NCBI RefSeq assembly: GCF_900142695.1
Contig: NZ_FRBU01000009.1
Location: 52,379 to 116,378 of the forward strand
DNA: 64,000 nt
From: Flavobacterium xanthum
GTDB lineage: Bacteria > Bacteroidota > Bacteroidia > Flavobacteriales > Flavobacteriaceae
Reading direction: 5' to 3'
The stretch's first letter is position 1, and each line of letters begins with the position of its first letter. Under the pieces are notes generated by a model. It ran no database searches. It saw only the letters and a list, made by a program, of their open reading frames with translations, and had not been told where the DNA came from. This document shows, one piece after another, positions 17,541 to 26,943 of the stretch. A program made the position numbers and the translations under genes.

Positions 17541-18653
17541 ATGATTTTGGAATTGATTTATAAATATTTAGACAATGAAGCTTCTGAAGAAGAAGTTCTT
17601 ACTGTTTTTAAATGGATTGAAACTTCTGAAGAGAACAAAAAGCAGTTTATGGCTTTGAAAAAAGCGTGGGCTTTCACAGCAATATCAAATGAAATACCAG
17701 CAAAAGCGCTTCAGGAATTTTACAAGAAAAAACAAAAGAAAAGTAGCCGTAAATGGTACAGGTTTTTACGATATGCAGCTATCGTTCTTGTATTTATTGG
17801 TTTGGGAAAAACAGCCACACAGTTGTTTGTTCCAAAATCAAATCCTTCCAAAGAAATTGTTTTGGAATTAAGCAACGGCACTTTAGAATATATTTCGAAA
17901 GATAAAACGAAAAACGTTATTGATGAGAAAGGCAAAGCAATAGCGAAACAAAGTCAGGATTCCATTGTTTATTACGGTCATGCCATGAATGACAAAATGG
18001 TTTACAATACACTTAAAGTTCCATATGGCCAGACATTCAAAGTAATCCTTTCAGATGGCACGACGGTTCATTTGAATGCGGGAAGTACACTGAAATATCC
18101 ACAACAATTTGGAATAAACACCAATAGAAAAGTGTATTTAACCGGAGAAGCTTTTTTTGATGTTACCAAAGACCAACTCCATCCATTTATAGTAGAGGCT
18201 AATCAGGTAAGTATCGAAGTCCTTGGTACAAAGTTTAATCTGACAGCTTATCCGGATGATAAACAAATACAAACTGTTTTAGTAGCAGGAAGTGTGCGAT
18301 TATCAGAGAATGCTAATCGTAAAAATAATTCAATCTTATCACCAAATCATTTAGCAACGTGGGATGGTTCCTCTAAAAAATTTACAACTCAAACAGTAGA
18401 AGTCGATTTATTTACAGCTTGGGTTCAAGGCGAACTTGTTTTGAAAGACGCTACTTTTGGATCCATTTGCAAAAGATTAGAACGAGCATTTGATGTCACG
18501 ATTGTTAACTCAAACAGCAATTTAGTGGCACAGAAATTCTCAGGAACAATTAAAATTAAAGAATCTAAAGTGGAAGATATTCTAGATTTGTTAAAGCTGG
18601 ATACTCCATTTAAATATACTAAAAAAGAAGGCATTATAAAAATAACCCATTAA
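17541..18653 (+). CDS. FecR-type anti-sigma factor
   Basis: 370 aa. A cytoplasmic N-terminal sigma-binding part (1-73) precedes one membrane helix (about 74-90), a periplasmic FecR domain (about 160-265; LKVPYGQTFKVILSDGTTVHLNAGSTLKYP, VYLTGEAFFDVTKD) and a C-terminal DUF4974-like domain (about 300-370). It should hold the upstream sigma factor and receive the signal from the STN domain of the SusC protein 43 nt downstream. 162 nt separate it from the sigma gene. Confidence 0.94.
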   Translation: MILELIYKYLDNEASEEEVLTVFKWIETSEENKKQFMALKKAWAFTAISNEIPAKALQEFYKKKQKKSSRKWYRFLRYAAIVLVFIGLGKTATQLFVPKSNPSKEIVLELSNGTLEYISKDKTKNVIDEKGKAIAKQSQDSIVYYGHAMNDKMVYNTLKVPYGQTFKVILSDGTTVHLNAGSTLKYPQQFGINTNRKVYLTGEAFFDVTKDQLHPFIVEANQVSIEVLGTKFNLTAYPDDKQIQTVLVAGSVRLSENANRKNNSILSPNHLATWDGSSKKFTTQTVEVDLFTAWVQGELVLKDATFGSICKRLERAFDVTIVNSNSNLVAQKFSGTIKIKESKVEDILDLLKLDTPFKYTKKEGIIKITH

Positions 18654-18695
18654 CAATAACTAAATAACAACTAACTAACCAAAACTTACAATTAA

Positions 18696-21600
18696 ATGAT
18701 GTTTACAGCGTACCCCTATTGGCAAAAACTCTTACTGACTTTTGGGATAGTCTTAATGAGTATCACTACTTTTTCCCAAACAAAAGAGAAGACCATTACT
18801 TTAAATTTTAAAGAAGAACCTTTAAGCCAGGTTATCAAATTTATTGAACAACAAACGAATTACCGAATCATTTACAACGTTAATAAAATTGACATCAATC
18901 AAAAAGTAACTGTATCGGTTAAAAATAGTACACTAGAAAATGCTTTAACTAAACTCTTAAAAGACAGGAAAATATCATTTTTTATACAAAAAGAACAAAT
19001 ATTATTACTGGAAATTTCAGATAAAGCAGCTTCACAGGAAAAAGAACGTTTCATCAAAGGTATTGTCCTAGACAGCAAAGACAAACTCCCTGTTCCAGGT
19101 GCAACTATTTTGATAAAAGGAACCTCAACTGGAGCTATTAGTGACAGCAAAGGAAAATTTGTCTATTTATTAAGAGGAGATGCTATTCCAAATACGGTTT
19201 TAGAAGTGTCTTATTTAGGAATGAAAACGCAATCCGTTCGTGTGGGAAACGCATTTGATTTTGTTTTCAATATGGAACAAGCCACAGATGAATTAGACCA
19301 AGTTGTAATTACGTCATCCTACGGAACTAAAAAATTAAAAGAGGAAATCGTAGGAAGTATTTCTACCCTTAACGCAAAGGATATTGCAGTAGAGCAAGCT
19401 TCAGAAAGTATTGATAAAATGGTGGTAGGACAAATTGCAGGTGTCTTAATAGAAAATACTTCGGGAATAGGAGGCCCTGTTAAAATAAATATTAGAGGCC
19501 AAGGAAGTTTGAGTTCGTTGACAAATTCTAATTTAGGAACGTCGACACAGCCTTTGATTATTGTTGATGGTGTAATAATGAGTGAAGAAGTGGGTATTGA
19601 TAGTCAGTTTTTTGATGCAAATGGAACTTTCTCTGAAAATCTATCCAATCCTCTTGCCCAAATTTCACCGGAGAATATTGAAAGTTTTACAGTATTGAAA
19701 GATGCTGCTGCAGTAAGTATTTATGGCGCTGACGGTGCCAATGGTGTCATTCTTATCACAACTAAAAAAGGAAAAAAAGGAAAAGCAAAATTTGGATTTT
19801 CTAACCAACTTGGAGTTTCCTCAGCCATTAATCCAATCAAATATCTAAGTGGTTTCCAGTACAATGATTTGAGAAATGAATATCTTAAAAATAGTCAGAC
19901 AAATTATGTACCCGTTCCCTATAATGGAATAAACACGGACTGGTTTGATTTACTAAATGTAGCGGGAATTTATAATAAATATAATTTTAATGTTTCAGGA
20001 GCAAATTCTAAATTGTCGTATCGCAGCAGTTTAAGTTATCTTACTATTGATGAGCCACAAAAAGGGAATAAAACCAAACAATTTAACGCCGGTATAAATC
20101 TAGGTTACCGCTTGGATAAATTTGATTTCAGTTTGTCTATGAACCCTAGTTACATTCAAAAGGATGCCCCAAATATTTATTATAGTTATGCCTTTGTCCC
20201 TACTATTTCGCCTTATAATGCGGACGGAACGTATGCAACTGTTGGTGTTTTAGGCTTAGGAAATCCATTAGCAGCTATTGAGCAAAACAAAAACATAACC
20301 GATAGTTATGGTATTTTAGCAAGCTTGAATGCCTCGTATGAATTCAATAAATTTTTAAGTTTCTCAACGCTTTTTGGAATAGATTACAAAGACAAAACGC
20401 AGGACAGATATTTTTCCGGTGCCAATGAAAGCGGACAATACAATGGTTCATTTACTTTAGAAGGAATGCAATATCCAAATTGGGGAAGACGTCTTTTGAA
20501 TGAAAGAAACTCAACTAAATGGAACTGGCAGGGACAAGCTTTATTCAATAAAACAGTGAATATAGACCATAACATTGATGGGATTTTTGGTTTTGAATTG
20601 TCTAGCGACAAAGCAAATTTTAATTATTCATCTGGTAGAGGTTTTGTAAATCCCAATGGTGTAAATAATGTTCAAGACGCAATTCGAGATGATGATCCGT
20701 TGACAACCGTTGATGAATCATTATTAAATCAAACGTATGGGGATGACATCAGTTACAGTTCAAGAGTCTCGTTTTTTTCTCAGTTTAACTACAATTATAA
20801 AAAGAGGTATTACTTTTTAGGTAATTTTAGGAGAGATGAAAGCTCGGTTTTTGGGGATGATACTAATGTAGCTTTAAATGGTGGAGCCGGATTGAGTTGG
20901 ATTGTCAGTAATGAAGATTTTTTGAAATCGAACAGCGGTATTGATTTGCTAAAATTTAAAATCAGTTATGGAACAACTGGGAATTCAAGAATAGGATCGT
21001 ATCGTTCAAAAGGACTTTATATCTTAAATCAAAACGGGTACAATGGCGCAGAAGGTTCCTCTCCTAGCGAAGCTCCAAACGGGCAACTGAGTTGGGAAAA
21101 AAACACAAAATTTAACGCAGGTATCGATTTTAATTTCTTGGGAAGAGTAGAATTGTCCTTGGAATATTTTTATGACGATTTAAAAGATTTGATAACCAGC
21201 AGAGATATACCAACCGAAACCGGTTACAATTCCATTCAATTAAACGCAGCTAGCATGTATAATAAAGGACTGGAATTTTCAACTCGTATTAAATGGTTGC
21301 AAAGCGATCAATTTAAATGGACAACATCCTTTAATATTTCTACTGTTGAAAATAAAGTAACGCAACTTGTAGGTTTAGGAAGTGAATTTTCTACTTCAGA
21401 AGTTGCTCTTGCTCAAAAAGTAGGATACAGCACCTCCAAAATTTGGGGAGTAAAATGGGCGGGCGTTGATCCCGCAACCGGAAGAGATCTGGTAGAGAAA
21501 GACGGACAAATATATGATGCAGCTACTTATACAAACTTATTTACTGCGGCTGATTGGGTTCCTATTGGCGACAACCAACCCAAAGCTTACGGTGGTTTTA

Positions 21601-22046
21601 ATAATAATTTCACTATCAATAATGCAATTGTTTTATCAATAAGAGGAGCCTTTCAATTGGGGGGAGATTATTTAGTGGATAACAGCCTGATCTCAAAATA
21701 TAACATTACCTCTAATAGAAACCTTTCTGTTAATGCTTATGATTATTGGAGAAATCAAGGTGATGTAGTTTCACAACCTTTGGTTATCAGTAATACAACC
21801 TTGATTCCAAATTTGAGTAAATTTCTATATGACGCTACTTATTTAAAGATCAGCAACATTAATCTAAGCTATAATGTTCCTTTCAAAAAAACCTTTTTGG
21901 ATGCATTATCTGTTTTTGTCGATGTTTCGAATGTAGTCTATTGGTATAAAGATAAAAGTCCGTCTGGAAGGAACGGCATACGTGAATTTAATTTTACCTA
22001 TCCGCAAGCACGAACAATTTCTTTAGGTTTTAACACTAAATTTTAA
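18696..22046 (+). CDS. SusC/RagA TonB-linked outer-membrane transporter with STN signalling domain
   Basis: 1116 aa. Signal peptide (to about TTFSQ, residue 28), STN domain (about 32-110), carboxypeptidase-like beta domain (about 118-195; KGIVLDSKDKLPVPGATILI), plug (about 205-330; PLIIVDGV, GADGANGVILITTKKG) and a C-terminal beta-barrel ending ISLGFNTKF. It imports a substrate across the outer membrane using TonB energy. The STN domain links transport to the FecR/sigma pair. SusD follows after 4 nt. The substrate is not evident: no glycoside hydrolase or peptidase lies nearby. Confidence 0.96.
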   Translation: MMFTAYPYWQKLLLTFGIVLMSITTFSQTKEKTITLNFKEEPLSQVIKFIEQQTNYRIIYNVNKIDINQKVTVSVKNSTLENALTKLLKDRKISFFIQKEQILLLEISDKAASQEKERFIKGIVLDSKDKLPVPGATILIKGTSTGAISDSKGKFVYLLRGDAIPNTVLEVSYLGMKTQSVRVGNAFDFVFNMEQATDELDQVVITSSYGTKKLKEEIVGSISTLNAKDIAVEQASESIDKMVVGQIAGVLIENTSGIGGPVKINIRGQGSLSSLTNSNLGTSTQPLIIVDGVIMSEEVGIDSQFFDANGTFSENLSNPLAQISPENIESFTVLKDAAAVSIYGADGANGVILITTKKGKKGKAKFGFSNQLGVSSAINPIKYLSGFQYNDLRNEYLKNSQTNYVPVPYNGINTDWFDLLNVAGIYNKYNFNVSGANSKLSYRSSLSYLTIDEPQKGNKTKQFNAGINLGYRLDKFDFSLSMNPSYIQKDAPNIYYSYAFVPTISPYNADGTYATVGVLGLGNPLAAIEQNKNITDSYGILASLNASYEFNKFLSFSTLFGIDYKDKTQDRYFSGANESGQYNGSFTLEGMQYPNWGRRLLNERNSTKWNWQGQALFNKTVNIDHNIDGIFGFELSSDKANFNYSSGRGFVNPNGVNNVQDAIRDDDPLTTVDESLLNQTYGDDISYSSRVSFFSQFNYNYKKRYYFLGNFRRDESSVFGDDTNVALNGGAGLSWIVSNEDFLKSNSGIDLLKFKISYGTTGNSRIGSYRSKGLYILNQNGYNGAEGSSPSEAPNGQLSWEKNTKFNAGIDFNFLGRVELSLEYFYDDLKDLITSRDIPTETGYNSIQLNAASMYNKGLEFSTRIKWLQSDQFKWTTSFNISTVENKVTQLVGLGSEFSTSEVALAQKVGYSTSKIWGVKWAGVDPATGRDLVEKDGQIYDAATYTNLFTAADWVPIGDNQPKAYGGFNNNFTINNAIVLSIRGAFQLGGDYLVDNSLISKYNITSNRNLSVNAYDYWRNQGDVVSQPLVISNTTLIPNLSKFLYDATYLKISNINLSYNVPFKKTFLDALSVFVDVSNVVYWYKDKSPSGRNGIREFNFTYPQARTISLGFNTKF

Positions 22047-22050
22047 TGCG

Positions 22051-23529
22051 ATGAAATACTTTAAAACAACATATTTTTATAGATTATTAACCGTTTTATT
22101 TGTTCTTTTTTCATTGCAGAGTTGCAGTGATTTTTTAGAACAAGAACCCGGTTCTCAAACATCGATTACGGAACAATTAGCAACAAAAAAAGGAATGTTG
22201 AGCGCTTTGAATGGCACTTATGGATCGCTTGAAGCAAATGTAAGAGGTGAGCGATTTGCAGTTTATGCTGATTTACAAGGCGGAAATCTTAAATTTACAC
22301 CCACAATAACTGGTAATAATAGGGGTCAGATTACTGTTCCTATCAACTTAGAAAATGTGTACTCGTTCCAAGATCTGGCACAAGAAAGTGACTTCACGAC
22401 CTTCTATGATGCAAGTTATGATGTCATCAATCAAACCAATTTAATTTTAGAATATGTAGATGCTTTGCCCGATGCCACCGATGTTGAAAAAAAGCAGATT
22501 AAAGCCGAGGCTTTAGCAATAAGAGCCTATTCCCATTATTTACTAACTTTAATTTACAGTCAGGCTATAGGAAATACGGGCCTAGAGATGCAATTAGGAA
22601 TTATCTATAACAAAACAAGTTTATCGGGAGGCATTACGTATCCAAAACGAGAAACTTTGACAAGCACTTATTCTTTAATTATTGAGGATATCAAAGTGGC
22701 TTTGGATCATTTTTCGGATAATTCTTTGTTAACCGGACCATCGTACTCCTATTTCAACCGTGTAAATGCGAAAGCCTTATTGGCGCGCGTTTATTTGTCT
22801 AAAAACGATTGGCAGAATGCTTTTGAAACGGCAAACGATGTTATTTTAAATGCTGGAGTTTCATTAACCCCAAGTGAAAATTATGTTTCGCAATGGGAGC
22901 AAACAAATGTTCCACTTGCTGAAAACCTGCTAGAATTCTCAGTTCCCAGAGACAGCGGTGGCGACGTTGGAGGTTCTTTGTCCAGTTATTTTGGGTATTT
23001 TTCAAATACAAATTACAATAAATATGTGGCTTCTCAAGATTTATTAGGACTTTACGAATCTACTGACATAAGAAAGCAATTATTTCTAGAAAAAGCACTT
23101 CCTACATTGATAAATGGGGTTTTTGTAAATGTAAATTATTCTTTTACCAAAAAGTTTCAGGATAATCCGGGATATTCAGCCTTCAGGTTAAGTGAACTCT
23201 ATCTTATTCGTGCCGAAGCAGCCTTGGAACTTGGAGATCTAGAAACTGCCAAAAACGATATCAATACTATAAGAGCTAGAGCAAAAGCGATTTTATTGAC
23301 CACAACTGATAATTTAGAACAAGCCTTGTTACTGGAACGTAGAAAAGAACTTTGTTTTGAAGGGCATTTGTTTTTTGATTTGGCCAGAAGAAATAAGTCT
23401 GTAGCAAGAATCGACGGATGCTTGTCGCAAAACTGTAGTTTGGATTTTCCGTCTCCAAAATTTGTGTTGCCAATTCCAAGCAAAAATATTAATCTTAATT
23501 CAAACTTACAGCAAAATGAATCCTATTAA
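22051..23529 (+). CDS. SusD/RagB-type nutrient-binding lipoprotein
   Basis: 492 aa. The lipoprotein signal FVLFSLQSCSDFLEQEPGS has Cys at the lipobox. The body shows SusD features: TPR-like helices, AIRAYSHYLLTLIYSQ, an LYLIRAEAALELGDLETAKNDINTIRARA block and RRKELCFEGHLFFDLAR near the end. It forms the lid of the SusC channel on the cell surface. Its 3' end overlaps the start of the next lipoprotein gene by 14 nt, so they are translationally linked. Confidence 0.95.
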   Translation: MKYFKTTYFYRLLTVLFVLFSLQSCSDFLEQEPGSQTSITEQLATKKGMLSALNGTYGSLEANVRGERFAVYADLQGGNLKFTPTITGNNRGQITVPINLENVYSFQDLAQESDFTTFYDASYDVINQTNLILEYVDALPDATDVEKKQIKAEALAIRAYSHYLLTLIYSQAIGNTGLEMQLGIIYNKTSLSGGITYPKRETLTSTYSLIIEDIKVALDHFSDNSLLTGPSYSYFNRVNAKALLARVYLSKNDWQNAFETANDVILNAGVSLTPSENYVSQWEQTNVPLAENLLEFSVPRDSGGDVGGSLSSYFGYFSNTNYNKYVASQDLLGLYESTDIRKQLFLEKALPTLINGVFVNVNYSFTKKFQDNPGYSAFRLSELYLIRAEAALELGDLETAKNDINTIRARAKAILLTTTDNLEQALLLERRKELCFEGHLFFDLARRNKSVARIDGCLSQNCSLDFPSPKFVLPIPSKNINLNSNLQQNESY

Positions 23530-24985
23530 AATTATATCGATAGCCGTTTTGATCCTAAGCCTGTTTACCGCTTGCTCAAAGGATGATTATCAATTAAGTA
23601 CTAATGCTGTTGATCCCTTTGTACGTTTCAATATATTAGTAAGCAGCAATAATGTCCCCTTGGCATATCCCGCATTGAACAGCGCATTAGTTCCAGTGAT
23701 CAGTTACACGAACAGATCAGTGAAACCATTGAAAATTCCAGTTACGTTGACCTCTTCCACCTTGAAAAAACCTGTTTTTGTAACCTACAGCATAACAGGA
23801 ACTGGAGAGAGCAACAATTATAGCGTAAAACCGTTGAACCAAATCTCTTTTGCGGGAAATCAACTTACGGATACTATATTTTTGTCTTTCGACAAAAGAT
23901 GGAATACAAAACAAAAGATTACTTTAAAACTAGAAGAAAGTTCAGATCCAGCCATCACTCTTGGAAATTTGAATACTGTTGCTCCCAATAATAGTTTTGA
24001 AGTCAATCTCGATGAGGTAAAAACCACCTACACTTTTCCGATAAACAGGTTTGAGATAAAAGGCGAAATAGGAGAAGAAATTGTTTTTAAAGTTGATTTT
24101 CCAAATGGTTTTATACCTTCGGAAATCAACACCGATAGGATTTTTGAGTTTTTAAATGGTTTCAATTATACGTTGACTCACGATGATTTTGGAGACAATA
24201 GAAACAGCATAACCTACCGTTTGAAACTATTGGAAAACATAAATAATGATGATGTTTTTTATCAAACGAATATTGCATTAGTAAATTCGGATACGTATAC
24301 GACTACAGGAAATACCGTGCTCCAAATCGTGAAACCTATTAAATCCTTCCGAGATATTGCTACTAATACAGCAGCAAATTTCTATGATTTATCAAATCCA
24401 TTTTACCTGACTTATGGAGAGCATTGGTTTGATAGAAACGGAATTTGTGCATGGCAGACTTTTAATGCATTTACCTTTCCAGTGGTCGTTCCTGCTGGTT
24501 CAGAAAACGCTATCTTATATAGCGATAAAGGAACCCCAAGCACTACAGATGATGTGTATCATCATGCTTTTAAAATTGGGTTTAATGTTGCTACCGGGAC
24601 TAATACAACTAATTCTTTCGGTTTGAAACGATGGTTTTCTAATGAAAGTGTTTCCGCTGCAAATTCTCCAGGATTTAATATTACTTCGGCGCTTGAATTT
24701 TTCCCTGAAAATGGAAATAGTAAAACTAAAGGTGCTGTTTTAGTGATTCCGCAATACATCACTATTGCAGGAACAAATGGTAAAAGTTACAGCATAGGAA
24801 TTTCTGGCGGTGGAACGTACAAAGAAATTAGTACTGGATTATTTGAAATTTCATTCGAATTAAAAGCAAACAATACAGCCCTTTTTGGCGGACCTGTTTC
24901 CGCACAATACCGAATTTTTAATAACAGAGTATATCCAAAACCGGCTCCAATAACTGAGAGTTGTCTCAAAGAAATTAGTCTATAA
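23516..24985 (+). CDS. Surface lipoprotein of the SusCD locus, unknown domain
   Basis: 489 aa from the ATG at 23516, which gives the lipoprotein signal MNPIKIISIAVLILSLFTAC; the longer frame upstream lies inside susD. The mature part looks like successive beta-sandwich domains (two Calx-beta or SusE-like units, about 35-290), then a region with HWFDRNGICAWQTFNAF and a Gly-rich SIGISGGGTYKE. No catalytic motif is recognised. Its position between SusD and a dihaem peroxidase suggests it binds the same substrate or is itself modified. Confidence 0.75.
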   Translation: MNPIKIISIAVLILSLFTACSKDDYQLSTNAVDPFVRFNILVSSNNVPLAYPALNSALVPVISYTNRSVKPLKIPVTLTSSTLKKPVFVTYSITGTGESNNYSVKPLNQISFAGNQLTDTIFLSFDKRWNTKQKITLKLEESSDPAITLGNLNTVAPNNSFEVNLDEVKTTYTFPINRFEIKGEIGEEIVFKVDFPNGFIPSEINTDRIFEFLNGFNYTLTHDDFGDNRNSITYRLKLLENINNDDVFYQTNIALVNSDTYTTTGNTVLQIVKPIKSFRDIATNTAANFYDLSNPFYLTYGEHWFDRNGICAWQTFNAFTFPVVVPAGSENAILYSDKGTPSTTDDVYHHAFKIGFNVATGTNTTNSFGLKRWFSNESVSAANSPGFNITSALEFFPENGNSKTKGAVLVIPQYITIAGTNGKSYSIGISGGGTYKEISTGLFEISFELKANNTALFGGPVSAQYRIFNNRVYPKPAPITESCLKEISL

Positions 24986-25006
24986 AATTATTAATAGTAG
25001 TTACAA

Positions 25007-26155
25007 ATGAAAATAAAACACATCATACTTCCAGTCGCTTTATTGATTTTTTTGTCCGCTTATAAAACAGATGACGAAAACGAATATATTGACATACAAG
25101 ATTTAAGGCAACTGTATTCCAGCGGAAATCCAGCGTTATGGCCAAAACCTAATTTGGACAAGAATGTTGACAAAACCACTTTTCAAGATATTGGGCCACT
25201 ACCAGAGATGACTTACCCAGAGTACAATAAATACTCTAAAGAAAAGGCCTTTTTGGGTAAAACATTATTTTTTGATCCTCGATTATCAGTAAGCGGACAA
25301 ATAGCGTGTGCCTCCTGCCACAATCCGGAATTGGGCTGGACGGATAATCTGACACGTTCTTTTGGTCATAACAGACAAAACGGAAAACGAAATTCCATGA
25401 CTATTTTAAATTCAGGGTATGCCAAATCATTGTTCTGGGATGGTCGTGCTTCCAGCCTAGAAGATCAAGCCCAGTTTCCTATTGCAGATCCTTTAGAAAT
25501 GAATGAAAAACTGACCATTGCCGTAGATAAAATCGTTGGTGTAAAAGGCTATGGCAAATTGTTTACAGAGGCTTTTGGTGACGAGAAAGTTACTTTGCAA
25601 AGAATTCAATATGCTATTGCTACTTTTGAACGTACAATAAAAAGCCCAAAAAGTAAATTTGATCAGTTTGTCAGTGGAAAATCGGAGGCGTTTACAGACC
25701 AACAAGTAACAGGATTGCATTTGTTCAGAACTAAAGCGCAATGCATCAACTGTCACAATACCCCTTATTTTAGCGATAATCAATTCCATAATGACGGACA
25801 AACATTGTTTGGGACCAAAGATGAAGATTTTGGTCGTTACAATGTTACTGGAGATAAAAAAGATCTTGGAAAATTTAGAACGCCAACTTTAAGAGAGGTT
25901 GTCAATACAAGACCTTGGATGCATCACGGACATTTTCCAAGTTTACTAGATGTGGTGGAATTTTATAATTTAGGAAATCCTTCCGCTATTCAGAAGAGAT
26001 ATTTAGGAACAGCTCGCGATTCTTTGATTCCGGTAACTTCACCAATTCTTAAAAAACTAGATTTAAACAGAGCCGAAATCAATGCGCTTTTAGCTTTTAT
26101 TGAAACACTAAGCACTCCAAACGGCCGAATTGCAACACCAAAAATGCCTCAATAA
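25007..26155 (+). CDS. Dihaem cytochrome c peroxidase (CcpA/MauG family)
   Basis: 382 aa. Two haem c sites, CASCH (101-105) and CINCH (246-250), with family blocks FFDPRLSVSGQIACASCH, LFWDGRASSLEDQAQFPI and RTPTLREVVNTRPWMHHGHFPSLLDVVEFYN (read in parts). The family reduces peroxide or oxidatively modifies a partner protein outside the cytoplasm. The N-terminus has a hydrophobic stretch ending LIFLSAYKTDDE, a lipoprotein-like signal with Tyr19 where a Cys is expected. It starts 21 nt after the lipoprotein gene and closes the SusCD operon. Confidence 0.92.
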   Translation: MKIKHIILPVALLIFLSAYKTDDENEYIDIQDLRQLYSSGNPALWPKPNLDKNVDKTTFQDIGPLPEMTYPEYNKYSKEKAFLGKTLFFDPRLSVSGQIACASCHNPELGWTDNLTRSFGHNRQNGKRNSMTILNSGYAKSLFWDGRASSLEDQAQFPIADPLEMNEKLTIAVDKIVGVKGYGKLFTEAFGDEKVTLQRIQYAIATFERTIKSPKSKFDQFVSGKSEAFTDQQVTGLHLFRTKAQCINCHNTPYFSDNQFHNDGQTLFGTKDEDFGRYNVTGDKKDLGKFRTPTLREVVNTRPWMHHGHFPSLLDVVEFYNLGNPSAIQKRYLGTARDSLIPVTSPILKKLDLNRAEINALLAFIETLSTPNGRIATPKMPQ

Positions 26156-26256
26156 CGGTTCCTAAAAGTATATTTCCAACATTTTTATTAACACAAACAA
26201 TTTTATAAGAACCATCAATAAGTGCGTTGGAATTTTCAAGATTAACCGTTCCTAAA

Positions 26257-26286
26257 AAGCTTCAGAGAAATCTGAAGCTTTTTTTT
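26257..26286 (+). terminator. Terminator of the SusCD/peroxidase operon, third copy of the tRNA-type hairpin
   Basis: A perfect 10-bp stem, aagcttcaga / tctgaagctt, with GAAA tetraloop and T8. The same hairpin occurs after the initiator tRNAs (16101) and the GIY-YIG cassette (16476). Confidence 0.88.
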
Positions 26287-26582
26287 CAAAATAGCTATGA
26301 CTATTTAATTTTAAATAAATAAATTCTTCCATGGATCAAAAAAATTAAAAGCTAAATCTATATCAATCCCAACTTCTTAAATTTCTTGCTTTCTATCATA
26401 ACCATTAAAATGAACTTTGCTTGAACAAATAGGATTGAAAAACCTACTCGCCATCTCTATTTTTGCTTATATCTATGTCTACTCTTTACCTTTTTAGCAC
26501 ATAGATTATCTTCCAGAATTATAGGTATTGAAAATAATACTTAAAAAATTACTTTGGACTACGTATCAAAACCGATTTATAG

Positions 26583-26821
26583 CACAATAAAACGGCAGTA
26601 TGTATATTGAAAAAAGGTAAGTATTGGAAATAGCAAAAAGGTAAAGATGCTCACAGCTTAAGAATTCAGGTAAAGCCTGGAGAAACAATTACCCTTGAAT
26701 TCGATTCTTTTCATATTATCGCTATATTACTGAATACCTACTAACTCAAAAAAATAGCTACTTAATAAAGGGTTCTATCGAACCTAAGAAAACTAAATTA
26801 GGCATTGATTACCACATTTAA
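26583..26821 (+). pseudogene. Probable remnant of a decayed gene
   Basis: One frame reads HNKTAVCILKKGKYWK, a TAG stop at 26631, then QKGKDAHSLRIQVKPGETIT and LEFDSFHI to a TAA at 26742. Another frame continues KGSIEPKKTKLGIDYHI to a stop at 26819. The amino acid texture (GKYWK, VKPGETITLEF, IEPKKTKLG) is protein-like, but stops and a frame change break it. No start is visible. The parent family is not recognised. Confidence 0.35.
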
Positions 26822-26829
26822 CTAAATAA

Positions 26830-26857
26830 AAAAACCTATACGACAAGTCATACAGGT
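26830..26857. terminator. Hairpin between the gene remnant and the LRR gene
   Basis: aaacctatacgac faces gtcatacaggttt with 11 of 13 pairs and a short loop, flanked by A and T runs. It lies about 85 nt downstream of the LRR gene stop on the minus strand. Confidence 0.55.
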
Positions 26858-26943
26858 TTTCAACCAACTAAGTTTATTATAATTAAATATCCGAAACCAA
26901 CTAAAATCTTTATTTGAAAAATAGTATCTAACGTAATTCTAAA

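Larger units (their letters stand above)
26156..26943. other. Long gap after the SusCD locus
   Basis: 788 bp without an intact gene. It holds the operon terminator (26257-26287), a probable gene remnant (26583-26821) and a hairpin (26830-26857). The phrase cgttcctaaaa occurs both just after the peroxidase stop and just before the terminator. Nothing convincing was seen in 26290-26580. Confidence 0.6.
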
